From contig QXCQ01000133.1 in assembly GCA_003576535.1 (NCBI GenBank), positions 1-64,000 of the forward strand: a DNA stretch of 64,000 bases, read 5' to 3'. Source of the stretch: Nakamurella silvestris (lineage in GTDB: Bacteria > Actinomycetota > Actinomycetes > Mycobacteriales > Nakamurellaceae). Position numbers and translations under genes: made by a program. Under the pieces are notes generated by a model. The model was given only the letters and a program-made list of their open reading frames with translations, made no database searches and was not told the origin of the DNA. Each line of letters starts with the position of its first letter. Position 1 is the first letter of the stretch. Positions 1 to 8,012 of this stretch are shown here, in pieces.

Positions 1-37
1 GATGGCGGCGTTCCTGTACCGCCTGCACAACCTGTAA
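1..37 (+). CDS. C-terminal end of a secreted/surface protein (partial)
   Basis: Only the last 11 codons and the stop (TAA at 35-37) lie in the window. They read MAAFLYRLHNL in the frame starting at base 2. The pattern MAAFLYRL is the usual end of the S-layer-homology-like repeats found at the C-terminus of many actinobacterial extracellular proteins, so a secreted or surface protein is likely. This rests on a very short stretch and says nothing about the rest of the protein. Confidence 0.45.
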   Translation, partial: MAAFLYRLHNL

Positions 38-49
38 CACCTCAACTCT

Positions 50-119
50 GTTCCCGCGCACCGTTCGTGGGTCGGCGCACTCTGCAGGGTGCGCCGACCC
101 GCACAGGGTGCGCGGGAAC
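50..119. repeat. 70-bp hairpin element, family A copy 1
   Basis: A 70-bp imperfect palindrome with end arms GTTCCCGCGCAC and GTGCGCGGGAAC and an inner stem GGTCGGCGCAC / GTGCGCCGACC. It lies between two convergent genes, so its RNA hairpin could end transcription from both sides. The same arms recur at 16296, 17288, 20215, 36320, 38314, 39936 and 50977. Confidence 0.85.
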
Positions 120-125
120 AGTCGT

Positions 126-1223
126 TCAGGGCCGCAACAACCGTGGCAGCAGTACCGCGACGGCCAGTGCGCCGACCACCACCGGCCCCAGACCACCGAC
201 CGCCCAGAGTCCGAAGAGGACCAGACCGCCCAGCTCGATCCCCAGCGCCGCCAGCGAGGTCACCGTGGCCCGGTCCGGGCCGGTGATGCGCTCCTGCAGA
301 CGTGACTCGACGATGACGAGCACCCAGCGGTAGAGCCCGTAGAACACCACGATCCCCGCCACGGAGGCAGGTCGCCCGAGTGCGTTGCCGGCCGCCAGGA
401 CCACCAGCCCGGCCCCCAGTGCGACCGACAACGCGGTCGCCGGGATCTGCCCGGTCCGTCCGCCGAACATCGCGCCCAGGGCCCCGGCCAACGGAATCCC
501 CAGCAGGGAAAGTGGTATCGCCTCGATCGGGATCCCCCACCCCTGCGCGAGCAGCGGGAAGTACTCCTCGATCGCGTCCAACCCGCCGAGAAATGCCGTG
601 GCGAAGATGATGCCCCGCAGCAACGGTCGCGCCGCCTGGGCCAGCCCCGATCGCAGGACCTGGAGGTAGCCGAGAGCGTCGGTGTCGGGGACCGGAGCCG
701 CGTCACACCTGGGCGGTTCACGGAAACCGGTGGCGACCAGCGAACCGCCCAGGCAGACAACGACACTCGCCCAGCCGACCATCGGGTATCCGCCGAGGCC
801 GAACAGCAGCGTGGCCAGGCCCGCGGCCGGTAGCTGGGCGAGAAGTTCGACAGAGGTGATCCGGCCGTACAGGCGCTGGTAGTGCCCGGCTGCGCCCGCC
901 CGCGCCAAGCCGTCGTAGAGCAGTGCCTCGAAGGCACCGGAGGTCAGCGAACCGGCGAAACTCCAGAGCAGGAAACCGATGGCGAAACCGGCGAAGTCCG
1001 GCCGGGCGATCCACAGGAGGTACCCGGCGGCCTGGATGAAACCGGCCCAGATCAGGCAGGAGCGTCGGGAGAAACGGTCCGCCAGCACCCCGGAGGGCAC
1101 CTCGAAGACCATGCCGGACACCGACCAGAGGACGAACAGCACCGAGATCTGGGCCTCGGTCAGTCCGGTGGCCGCGAACAGCAGCGCGTACAGGGGGTAG
1201 AGCGGGACGATCTCGGTGAGCAT
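126..1223 (-). CDS. MFS transporter
   Basis: Predicted 365-residue major facilitator superfamily membrane protein, about 11-12 hydrophobic segments, probably exporting a small molecule by proton exchange; substrate unknown. The MFS loop motif appears after the second helix as VLADRFSRRS. The chosen ATG (1223) puts the protein start directly at helix 1. The frame is open upstream only back to a TGA about 75 bases away and holds no ATG or GTG there, so no clearly better start exists. It ends close to hairpin copy 1. It runs in the same direction as the MATE pump gene (136 bp upstream) and may be cotranscribed with it. Confidence 0.8.
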   Translation of the reverse strand: MLTEIVPLYPLYALLFAATGLTEAQISVLFVLWSVSGMVFEVPSGVLADRFSRRSCLIWAGFIQAAGYLLWIARPDFAGFAIGFLLWSFAGSLTSGAFEALLYDGLARAGAAGHYQRLYGRITSVELLAQLPAAGLATLLFGLGGYPMVGWASVVVCLGGSLVATGFREPPRCDAAPVPDTDALGYLQVLRSGLAQAARPLLRGIIFATAFLGGLDAIEEYFPLLAQGWGIPIEAIPLSLLGIPLAGALGAMFGGRTGQIPATALSVALGAGLVVLAAGNALGRPASVAGIVVFYGLYRWVLVIVESRLQERITGPDRATVTSLAALGIELGGLVLFGLWAVGGLGPVVVGALAVAVLLPRLLRP

Positions 1224-1358
1224 CGCCCACCCGACGGCGCGTCGGGCGAGTGGGCGGGCCGCGGCGGGCAGGCCGCGGTGGGGACGGGGGCGACGTCAAC
1301 GGAACGGCATGGCCAGAGCGTAGACCTGCGCCGACGACCGCACCACCCCGAGGGAGTG

Positions 1359-2783
1359 TCAGACCTGCTCGAGCACCTCGTCGGCCCGCTCCGGACTGCC
1401 GTCGGCCAGACCACGCTCGATCGCTCGACGGGACAACACCCACATGCCCAGCCCGACGACCAGCACGAATCCCTCGGTGACGGTCAGGGACCAGATGATG
1501 CCGGACAGCCCGAACCAGAGGTTCCCCAGCAGCACGACCGGGATGAACAGCACCCCCTGGGTCACCGACATGACCGTGGCGGCGACGGCCCGTCCGGTGG
1601 CCTGGAACAGGGAGGTGATCAGGCCGGCGAACCCGTTGGCGATCATCGCCACCAGCTGGGCGGTGAGGATCGTGACCCCGATCGACAGGGCCGACCGGTC
1701 CGTCACGAACGCCGAGACCACCTGGTCGCGGAACAGGAACACGGTGACGGAGAAGAGCAGTGCGATGGTGCCCACCGTCATCGCCGAGACCCGCACGGCC
1801 GAGGAGAGCCGGTTCCGGTCCCCCTTGCCGTAGGAGTAGGCGAGGAGGGGCAGCACCCCGAGGGTCACACCCATCAGCAGGAACTCCGGGACCTGGGCGA
1901 TGCGGACCGCGACCCCCATGGCCCCGAGGGCGCCGTCGCCGTAGGCGGCGGCGAGGTTGTTCAGGACCAGCGAGGTGAGGATCAGGAAGGAGGACTGGAG
2001 CAGTTCGCCGATGCCGACACCGAACACCGGCTTCAGGACGGTGGGCGAGAGGGTGAACCACTTCGGTGCCAGGGACATGTGCTCGCTGTGGCGCGTCAGC
2101 CAGACGGCGAAGTAGACGACAACCCCGACGTTGGACAGACCCATCGCCAGGGCCGCTCCGGCGACACCCCAGTGCAGGCCGAGGATGAAGATCACGTCGA
2201 AGACGACATTGCCGATGGTGGAGGCGATCAGGCCGATCATCACCTGCCTGGCCGCGCCCTCGGCGCGGACGAGCTGTTCCAGGCAGAAGGCGGCGGCGAG
2301 GACGGGGACGAAGGCGAACATCACTCCGACAAAGGATTTCGTCGCCGAGGCCGCATCGGCATCGGCCCCGAGCAGGGACACCACCGGGTCGAGCAGGAAG
2401 AGGCCGAGGGCGCCGAACACCGCGCCCGTGGCGACTGAACCCCAGACGGCGAAGGATGAGACATGTTTGATCTCTGCGGCTTTCGCCGGTTCGTTCTCGG
2501 CGGCACCGAGCAGACGGGAGATGAGCGCCCCGCCACCGACACCGAACACGCCGCCCACGGCCATGACCAGGCCCAGGACCGGAGCACCGAGGGTGACCGC
2601 GGCGAGCAGGGTGTTGTCGTGCAGGGAGCCGATGAAGCCGCTGTTGATGACGTTGTAGACGGCCCCGACGATCATCGCCGCAGCCATCGGGACGCAGAGG
2701 TGGACGAGGGCGCGGATGATCGGCGCGGAGGAGAGGTACCAGCGGTTCGTACCCGGTGTTGCCGTGGTCTCGGAGTTGCTCAT
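1359..2783 (-). CDS. MATE family multidrug efflux protein
   Basis: Predicted 474-residue multi-antimicrobial extrusion protein with 12 hydrophobic segments in two related halves. Typical MATE stretches are visible: the N-terminal PIIRALVHLCVPMAAAMIVG region, then GGVFGVGGGALISRLLGA, and in the second half GLITSLFQATGRA. It would export cationic drugs or metabolites using a sodium or proton gradient. I chose ATG 2783 (MSNSETTA) because a GAAAG-type ribosome site precedes it and upstream codons look non-coding. A MarR regulator gene lies 97 bp upstream in the same direction, so the pair is probably an operon with the pump under MarR control. Confidence 0.88.
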   Translation of the reverse strand: MSNSETTATPGTNRWYLSSAPIIRALVHLCVPMAAAMIVGAVYNVINSGFIGSLHDNTLLAAVTLGAPVLGLVMAVGGVFGVGGGALISRLLGAAENEPAKAAEIKHVSSFAVWGSVATGAVFGALGLFLLDPVVSLLGADADAASATKSFVGVMFAFVPVLAAAFCLEQLVRAEGAARQVMIGLIASTIGNVVFDVIFILGLHWGVAGAALAMGLSNVGVVVYFAVWLTRHSEHMSLAPKWFTLSPTVLKPVFGVGIGELLQSSFLILTSLVLNNLAAAYGDGALGAMGVAVRIAQVPEFLLMGVTLGVLPLLAYSYGKGDRNRLSSAVRVSAMTVGTIALLFSVTVFLFRDQVVSAFVTDRSALSIGVTILTAQLVAMIANGFAGLITSLFQATGRAVAATVMSVTQGVLFIPVVLLGNLWFGLSGIIWSLTVTEGFVLVVGLGMWVLSRRAIERGLADGSPERADEVLEQV

Positions 2784-2880
2784 GGCTGCTTCTTTCGGGC
2801 AGGTTCGAGCGCACGCCGACAACGGGCCGGCGAGGCGGGAAAAGTGTGTGTGGGGGCGTGCGCGGCGCGGCCGCGGGGTG

Positions 2881-3324
2881 TTAGCGGGTCGGCTGCGGCA
2901 GTTCTGCGGTGATCTTGGTCAGCAGTGCGTGCAGGGTGTCGCGCTCGGCCTGGTCCAGCGGGGCGAGGATGGTCTCCTGGGCGGCGGCCATGGCCGTGTC
3001 GAACCCGGCGATCAGATCGACGCCCGCGGAGGTGGCGTACACCCGCTTGCTGCGTTCGTTACCGCCCTCGGTACGTCGCTCGACGAGCTCCCGCCGCTCG
3101 AGCCCCTGCAGGAGGCTCGAGACGCTGGCCGCGCTCGTGCGGGTGATCTCCGCGATGTCACGTTGGATCGAACCGGGGTTCTGCACCAGGTAACCGAGGG
3201 CGAAAGCCTGTTGGTGGCTGAGCTCGCGTTCCCGGATCCAGTCCTCGCCGGCCTTGCCCTGGGCCCAGCCGATCCAGCGGAGGAGGTCCAGGATGGTGGT
3301 GAAGGGTTTCGGCTGCGCGTCCAT
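2881..3324 (-). CDS. MarR family transcriptional regulator
   Basis: Predicted 147-residue winged-helix regulator. The helix-turn-helix is about residues 55-80 (IQRDIAEITRTSAASVSSLL), followed by a wing with ERRTEGGNERSKRVYATSAG, typical of MarR. The start ATG 3324 (MDAQPKPF) lies 8 bases after a good -10 box, so the mRNA is probably leaderless or nearly so. A palindrome in its own promoter indicates autoregulation. As first gene before the MATE pump it probably controls that pump. The inducing ligand is unknown. Confidence 0.85.
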   Translation of the reverse strand: MDAQPKPFTTILDLLRWIGWAQGKAGEDWIRERELSHQQAFALGYLVQNPGSIQRDIAEITRTSAASVSSLLQGLERRELVERRTEGGNERSKRVYATSAGVDLIAGFDTAMAAAQETILAPLDQAERDTLHALLTKITAELPQPTR

Positions 3325-3331
3325 GGTCAGA

Positions 3332-3360
3332 ACTCTAATAGTTAGAAGCCTAACTGTCAA
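3332..3360 (-). promoter_or_regulatory. Promoter and operator of the MarR/MATE operon
   Basis: On the minus strand a perfect -35 TTGACA (3360-3355) is followed after 17 bp by -10 TAGAGT (3337-3332). The spacer contains the palindrome AGTTAGGCTTCTAACT (3340-3355, 6-bp arms, 4-bp centre), overlapping the end of the -35. Transcription would begin at about 3325, next to the ATG at 3324. A MarR dimer on the palindrome would block the polymerase. Confidence 0.75.
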
Positions 3361-3425
3361 CTATCGAACTGATCGACCGGTGATCGGCGTCGGCCGTCAC
3401 CGCCGCCTCGCCGATCCCGCAGAGG

Positions 3426-4622
3426 TCAGCTCGCGACGATCGCCTCGGACACCCCGCGCTCCGCGGCATCGCTGCGCCGGGCCCGACTCGTGGCCACCAG
3501 CATGACGACCAACCCGGCGCCGGACAGCAGGCTGCCCACCACCAGCGGGGAGACGAAGCCCAGGCCGGCGGCGATGGTGAGGCCGCCGAGGTAGACCCCC
3601 AGGGTGTTGCCGAGGTTGAAGGCCGCGATGTTGGCCGAGGAGGCCATGGTCGGGGCGTCAGAGGCGTAGCCCAGCACCCGCATCTGCAGACCGGGCACGG
3701 TCGCGAAGCCGAAGAATCCCATCAGCAGCAGGCCGGTCGCGGCCAGGAAGGGAACATGGGCGAACACGGCGAACAGGACCATCACCACGGTCAGGCCGGC
3801 CATCAAGGCGATGAGGGTCGGGGCGAGAGCCCGGTCGGCGAGTTTCCCACCGAGCATGTTGCCGACGAACAGGCCGACACCGAACAGCACCAGCAGCCAC
3901 GGCACTGCCCCGGTGCCGAACCCGGAGACCTGGGTCAGCAACGGTTCGATGTAGATGAAGGCACCGAACATGCCGCCGAAGACCAGGACCGTCATCGCGA
4001 TCGAGAACCAGACCTGCGGCCGGCGGAAGGCGCGCAGCTCGGCGCGCAGGTTGCCGGTCGCCTGCTCGGCCGAGGGGTCGGCGGCCGGGACCAGGGCGGC
4101 GATGCCGACGAACGCGATGATCCCGATGGCGGTGATCGCCCAGAAGGTCGAGCGCCAGCCGAACTGCTGACCGAGGAAGGTGCCCAGGGGTACGCCGAGG
4201 ACGTTGGCCGAGGTCAATCCGGCGAACATGATCGAGATCGCGCCGGCCTTCTTCTCGGGCGCGACCAGGTTCGTCGCCAGTACCGCGCCGATGCCGAAGA
4301 AGGCGCCGTGGGCCAGGGCTGCGACCACCCGCCCGGCCATCATCACGGCGTAGTTCGGGGACAGGGCCGAGAGCAGGTTCCCGATGATAAACAGCACCAT
4401 CAAACCGAGCAGGGCGGTTTTCGCGGGCAATCGGGTGGACGCCGCGGTGAGGAACAACGCCCCGAACACGACGGCGAGTGCGTAGCCGGAGACCAGGTAG
4501 CCGGCGACCGGGATGGTGACGCCGAGGTCGGCGGCGACGTCGGTGAGCAGGCCGGCGATGACGAATTCCGTCAGGCCGATGCCGAATCCTCCCAGGGCGA
4601 GTGCGATCAGACCTACGGGCAT
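3426..4622 (-). CDS. MFS transporter, AraJ/NepI-like (DHA1)
   Basis: Predicted 398-residue MFS efflux protein with 12 hydrophobic segments. The N-terminus MPVGLIALALGGFGIGLTEF and the helix-4/5 stretch AGRVVAALAHGAFFGIGAVL are typical of the AraJ / arabinose-efflux and purine-nucleoside-efflux group of DHA1 exporters. ATG 4622 is preceded by AAGGAG at the correct distance. It is divergent from a MarR-type gene at 4803, which probably represses it through the shared 180-bp intergenic region. Substrate unknown. Confidence 0.85.
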   Translation of the reverse strand: MPVGLIALALGGFGIGLTEFVIAGLLTDVAADLGVTIPVAGYLVSGYALAVVFGALFLTAASTRLPAKTALLGLMVLFIIGNLLSALSPNYAVMMAGRVVAALAHGAFFGIGAVLATNLVAPEKKAGAISIMFAGLTSANVLGVPLGTFLGQQFGWRSTFWAITAIGIIAFVGIAALVPAADPSAEQATGNLRAELRAFRRPQVWFSIAMTVLVFGGMFGAFIYIEPLLTQVSGFGTGAVPWLLVLFGVGLFVGNMLGGKLADRALAPTLIALMAGLTVVMVLFAVFAHVPFLAATGLLLMGFFGFATVPGLQMRVLGYASDAPTMASSANIAAFNLGNTLGVYLGGLTIAAGLGFVSPLVVGSLLSGAGLVVMLVATSRARRSDAAERGVSEAIVAS

Positions 4623-4675
4623 TTCGATACTCCTTGACAACGGTGACCTGCCAGCCGTGCGAAAGCCGATAGCTG

Positions 4676-4720
4676 GCGCGTGCAGTAGTTGCAGACGCTT
4701 CTTAAAATAGTTGCACGCGC
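4676..4720. promoter_or_regulatory. Candidate operator between MFS and MarR genes
   Basis: The divergent intergenic region holds a perfect 9-bp inverted repeat GCGCGTGCA (4676-4684) / TGCACGCGC (4712-4720). Within it the 8-mer TAGTTGCA occurs twice as a direct repeat, flanking an AT-rich core CTTAAAATAG. This is the most likely binding site for the MarR protein encoded at 4803 and the probable promoter core. Confidence 0.55.
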
Positions 4721-4802
4721 GGGATGGCAGCGCAAGTAGGTAGACTGAGTCCGTGGTCACGACGGGAGGCACCCGCGGGCCCGCCGGATGTGGAGGAATG
4801 TC

Positions 4803-5243
4803 ATGGGTATCGCCGACGACGCCGTGGAGATCCGCGCCCAGGGCTGGCGAACCCTGGCAGCCCTGCACGGACTGATCGAAACCACCCTGGAGAAGGCCCT
4901 GCAGGCCCAGTTCCAGCTGTCGGTCGTCGAGTACACCGTGCTCGACGCCCTTTCCCGGCAGCACGGCTGGCACATGCGGATGCAGCAGCTCGCCCGGGCC
5001 GCCGCGCTGAGCAGCAGTGCCACCACCCGGCTCGTCACCCGGCTCGAGGACCGTGGGCTGCTGACCCGCATCCTGTGCGTCGACGACCGCCGCGGCATCT
5101 ACACCGAACTCACCGACGCGGGGCGGCAGCTGCTCGACACGGCGCGCCCGATCCATGACGAGGCCCTGGCCGCGGCGTTGGAAGCCGCCTGCGAGGTCGA
5201 CGAGCTCGCGCCGTGGGTGCAGACCCTGCACGCGGTCCGCTGA
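4803..5243 (+). CDS. MarR family transcriptional regulator
   Basis: Predicted 146-residue winged-helix protein. The recognition region MQQLARAAALSSSATTRLVTRL and the wing LCVDDRRGIYTELTDAGRQLL fit MarR. ATG 4803 (MGIADD) has GGAGGAATGTC in front and is preferred over an in-frame ATG 15 bases upstream. Divergent from the AraJ-like MFS gene, which it most likely represses, lifting on binding an aromatic ligand. A strong bidirectional terminator follows its stop. Confidence 0.85.
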   Translation: MGIADDAVEIRAQGWRTLAALHGLIETTLEKALQAQFQLSVVEYTVLDALSRQHGWHMRMQQLARAAALSSSATTRLVTRLEDRGLLTRILCVDDRRGIYTELTDAGRQLLDTARPIHDEALAAALEAACEVDELAPWVQTLHAVR

Positions 5244-5291
5244 TCCGACAACCGGAACGACCCCGTGGAACGACGGTCCCCTGGAACGACG

Positions 5292-5328
5292 ACGGCCCCG
5301 GCCCCCTCGATGAGGGGGCCGGGGCCGT
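5292..5328. terminator. Bidirectional intrinsic terminator
   Basis: Perfect 17-bp GC-rich stem beginning ACGGCCCCGG with a 3-base loop GAT, followed by TTGT on the plus strand. It lies between the convergent MarR gene (ends 5243) and ino1 (ends 5341) and would stop transcription from both sides. Confidence 0.85.
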
Positions 5329-5340
5329 TGTGCGGGCGGA

Positions 5341-6426
5341 TCAGCTGTCGATCTCACCCTTGATGAAGCTCTCGACGGCGTCGCGGGCGACGTCGTCGGC
5401 GTACTGCACCGGCGGGGACTTCATGAAGTAGGAGGATGCCGACAGGATCGGTCCGCCGATACCCCGGTCGAGGGCGATCTTCGCGGCGCGGACGGCGTCG
5501 ATGATGACACCGGCCGAGTTGGGCGAGTCCCAGACCTCGAGCTTGTACTCCAGGTTCAACGGGGCGTCGCCGAACGCGCGGCCTTCCAGGCGCACGTAGG
5601 CCCACTTGCGGTCGTCGAGCCACGCGACGTAGTCGGACGGCCCGATGTGGACGTTGTCCTTGCCGAGTTCGTGGTCCACCTGGGAGGTGACGGACTGGGT
5701 CTTGGAGATCTTCTTGGATTCCAGGCGATCCCGCTCGAGCATGTTCTTGAAGTCCATGTTGCCACCGACGTTCAGCTGCATCGTGCGGTCGAGGATCACG
5801 CCGCGGTCCTCGAACAGCTTCGCCATGACCCGGTGGGTGATGGTGGCGCCGACCTGGCTCTTGATGTCGTCGCCGACGATCGGAACACCTGCGGCGCGGA
5901 ACTTCTCGGCCCAGGCCGGGGTGCCGGCGATGAAAACGGGCAGGGCGTTGACGAAGGCGACGCCGGCGTCGATGGCGCACTGGGCGTAGAACTTGGCCGC
6001 GTCCTCGGAACCGACGGGCAGGTAGCAGACGAGGACGTCGACTTCGGCATCCTTGAGAACCTTGACCACGTCGACGGACTCGGCGTCGGACTCGGTGATG
6101 GTCTCGCGGTAGTACTTGCCGAGGCCGTCAAGGGTGTGGCCGCGCTGCACGATGACGCCGGTGGGGGCGACATCGGCCAGCTTGATGGTGTTGTTCTCGC
6201 TGGCGACGATGGCCTCGGCCAGGTCGAATCCGACCTTCTTGGCGTCGACGTCGAAGGCGGCGACGAAGTTCAGGTCGGAGACGTGGTAGTCACCGAAGTT
6301 GACGTGCATCAAACCGGGAACGCGGGCACCTGCCTCGGCGTTGCGGTAGTACTCGACGCCCTGAACGAGCGATGACGCGCAGTTTCCGACGCCGACGATG
6401 GCGACGCGGATCGGATGCGAACCCAT
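5341..6426 (-). CDS. ino1: Inositol-3-phosphate synthase
   Basis: Predicted 361-residue NAD-dependent enzyme converting glucose 6-phosphate to 1D-myo-inositol 3-phosphate, the source of inositol for mycothiol and phosphatidylinositol in actinobacteria. The NAD-binding fold starts at residue 6 ([16 protein letters not shown]). The conserved stretches [19 protein letters not shown] and [12 protein letters not shown] carry active-site residues. Length and sequence match the short actinobacterial/archaeal form (M. tuberculosis Rv0046c). ATG 6426 has a strong AGGAGG-type site. A PadR gene sits 130 bp upstream in the same direction, as in mycobacteria, and probably controls it. Confidence 0.96.
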   Translation of the reverse strand: MGSHPIRVAIVGVGNCASSLVQGVEYYRNAEAGARVPGLMHVNFGDYHVSDLNFVAAFDVDAKKVGFDLAEAIVASENNTIKLADVAPTGVIVQRGHTLDGLGKYYRETITESDAESVDVVKVLKDAEVDVLVCYLPVGSEDAAKFYAQCAIDAGVAFVNALPVFIAGTPAWAEKFRAAGVPIVGDDIKSQVGATITHRVMAKLFEDRGVILDRTMQLNVGGNMDFKNMLERDRLESKKISKTQSVTSQVDHELGKDNVHIGPSDYVAWLDDRKWAYVRLEGRAFGDAPLNLEYKLEVWDSPNSAGVIIDAVRAAKIALDRGIGGPILSASSYFMKSPPVQYADDVARDAVESFIKGEIDS

Positions 6427-6556
6427 GCGGGTCCTCCTAGATTCTTGTGAGCTGTTACTGGGAACTGATGTTTCGGTGGATCCGTCGGCGGGGGCCCCGC
6501 CGCAGTTGATCACCGCTGTTGCTGAAATTGTGGAACGCGTGGTGGCGCAGGAGTTG

Positions 6557-7234
6557 TCAGGTTGACCGACCCTTCCGATCACCGCGTCTGTCCGGCGGCG
6601 GAGCCGGGGGCGGATCGGGGTCGTGGGTCTGTCCCGGCGGATCCCCCGGCGGGCCGGGGCCTTCGGGAATCTCCTGTGCCGCACCACCTTCGTGGGCGAT
6701 CAGCTCGTTGAGCCAGCGAACCTCGCGTTCGGTGGACTCGAGGCCGAGCTGGTGGAGTTCCCCGGTGTAGTGGTCGAGCCGGTCGGCGGCCTTGGCGACC
6801 GCGGTGCGCAGGCCCTCACGCTTCTCCTCGACCCGGCGTCGCCGTCCTTCCAGGATCCGCATCCGGACCTCGGAGGTGGTGCGGGAGAAGAATGCCAGGT
6901 GGATGCCGAAACCGTCGTCGGACCAGGACTGCGGCCCGGCGTCGGCGAGCAGGGCGGACAGGCGTTCCTTGCCCTCGGCCGTCAACCGGTAGACGACCCG
7001 GGAACGACGGGAGGTCAGCGGGACCGCGTCGAAGTCGATCTCGGCGGGGTCCTCGGTGATGTAGCCGTCGGTCTGCAGCCGACGCAGGGTCGGGTACAGG
7101 GAGCCGAAGGAGAACGCCCGGAAGGCTCCGAGGGTCGTGTTCAGTTTCTTGCGGAGCTCGTAGCCGTGCATGTGGGCTTCGCCGAGGAGTCCGAGGACGG
7201 CCAGCTCCAGGACCGTGTTGCCTTCTTTGGCCAT
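6557..7234 (-). CDS. PadR family transcriptional regulator
   Basis: Predicted 225-residue regulator. An N-terminal PadR winged helix (residues about 5-85: [21 protein letters not shown], then [18 protein letters not shown]) is followed by a coiled helical dimerisation segment and a Pro/Asp-rich tail ([16 protein letters not shown]). Start ATG 7234 follows GAGGAGG. Orthologous in position to Rv0047c, upstream of ino1. A 29-bp near-perfect palindrome with ATACAT/ATATAT cores lies just upstream, so autoregulation and control of ino1 are likely. The ligand is unknown. Confidence 0.88.
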   Translation of the reverse strand: MAKEGNTVLELAVLGLLGEAHMHGYELRKKLNTTLGAFRAFSFGSLYPTLRRLQTDGYITEDPAEIDFDAVPLTSRRSRVVYRLTAEGKERLSALLADAGPQSWSDDGFGIHLAFFSRTTSEVRMRILEGRRRRVEEKREGLRTAVAKAADRLDHYTGELHQLGLESTEREVRWLNELIAHEGGAAQEIPEGPGPPGDPPGQTHDPDPPPAPPPDRRGDRKGRST

Positions 7235-7309
7235 GGTCGGAGCACCTCCTCGGACGTCGGTGACCGGTCGGTTCGGGCGGACGTCGCCCGTCCCCGCACC
7301 GGGTTCACT

Positions 7310-7338
7310 GGTGGATATATCGCTACGATACATCCACC
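7310..7338. promoter_or_regulatory. Probable PadR operator
   Basis: Two 13-bp arms around a 3-bp centre, GGTGGATATATCG / CGATACATCCACC, with one mismatch. The ATGTAT/ATACAT-type core is the usual PadR site. It lies 76 bp before the PadR start, between PadR and the plus-strand DUF5318 gene, and may act on both. Confidence 0.75.
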
Positions 7339-7483
7339 ATCATCCTTGGTCGGCACACCGAGGGTACAGAGGGGGCGAATGTGATCGAGACCTCCCCGTC
7401 CGGGCTCCCGGCCGCACCCCGTGCCGGGACGAAATACCCCAGGTCCCGGAGCGGCCCACCGGGCCCGGCGTACCCTTGCCAGG

Positions 7484-7888
7484 ATGAAAACACAGCGCGG
7501 AATGGTGGACTACGCCCTGCAGCGGCGTTCCGTCCTCGCTGCCGTGAAGGCCGGCCGGACCTCGGTGCGCGAGGTGTGCGATGCGAGTCCCTACCTGATC
7601 CAGGCGGCGAAGTTCCACGGAGCGGGAACCGACCAGACCTGCCCGGTCTGCCGGAAGGAACCGCTGACCAACGTCTACTGGGTCTACGGGGACGAACTCG
7701 ACCATGCCACCGGCACCGCCAGGTCCGTCGAGGAACTCGATCGGATGGAACAGCAGTTCTCCGAGTTCAGCGTCTACATGGTCGAGGTCTGCCGGACGTG
7801 CTCCTGGAACCACCTGGTCATGTCCTTCAACCTCGGGCACGAGGGAGAGCGCACCCCGAAGTCCCGCACCAGGATGGCCAAGTACTGA
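7484..7888 (+). CDS. DUF5318 zinc-ribbon-like protein
   Basis: Predicted 134-residue cytoplasmic protein of unknown function conserved in actinobacteria (Rv0049 position). Two CxxC pairs are visible, CPVC (C53, C56) and CRTC (C103, C106), spaced as a zinc ribbon. The N-terminus MVDYALQRRSVLAAVKAGR is characteristic. I start at ATG 7484. In mycobacteria the next gene is ponA1, but here the GT87 mannosyltransferase follows directly. Confidence 0.85.
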   Translation: MKTQRGMVDYALQRRSVLAAVKAGRTSVREVCDASPYLIQAAKFHGAGTDQTCPVCRKEPLTNVYWVYGDELDHATGTARSVEELDRMEQQFSEFSVYMVEVCRTCSWNHLVMSFNLGHEGERTPKSRTRMAKY

Positions 7889-8012
7889 CCGGTCCTCGCA
7901 ATTGCGTCGGCCGGACGAAGGGGTGGCGGACCGGCCCGATCCGGCGTTAAGCAGGGGTTAATCGGGGCCGGGCGCACCCGGGCCGACAACCTCTGCGGTT
8001 ACGATCGCCAGC

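Noticed and set aside
718-2814. Long minus-strand open frame of about 698 codons across two transporter genes
   Set aside because: It runs out of frame over the MATE and MFS genes, is rich in Arg/Gly/Pro as expected of shadow frames in GC-rich DNA, and has no domain. The in-register genes have clear families.
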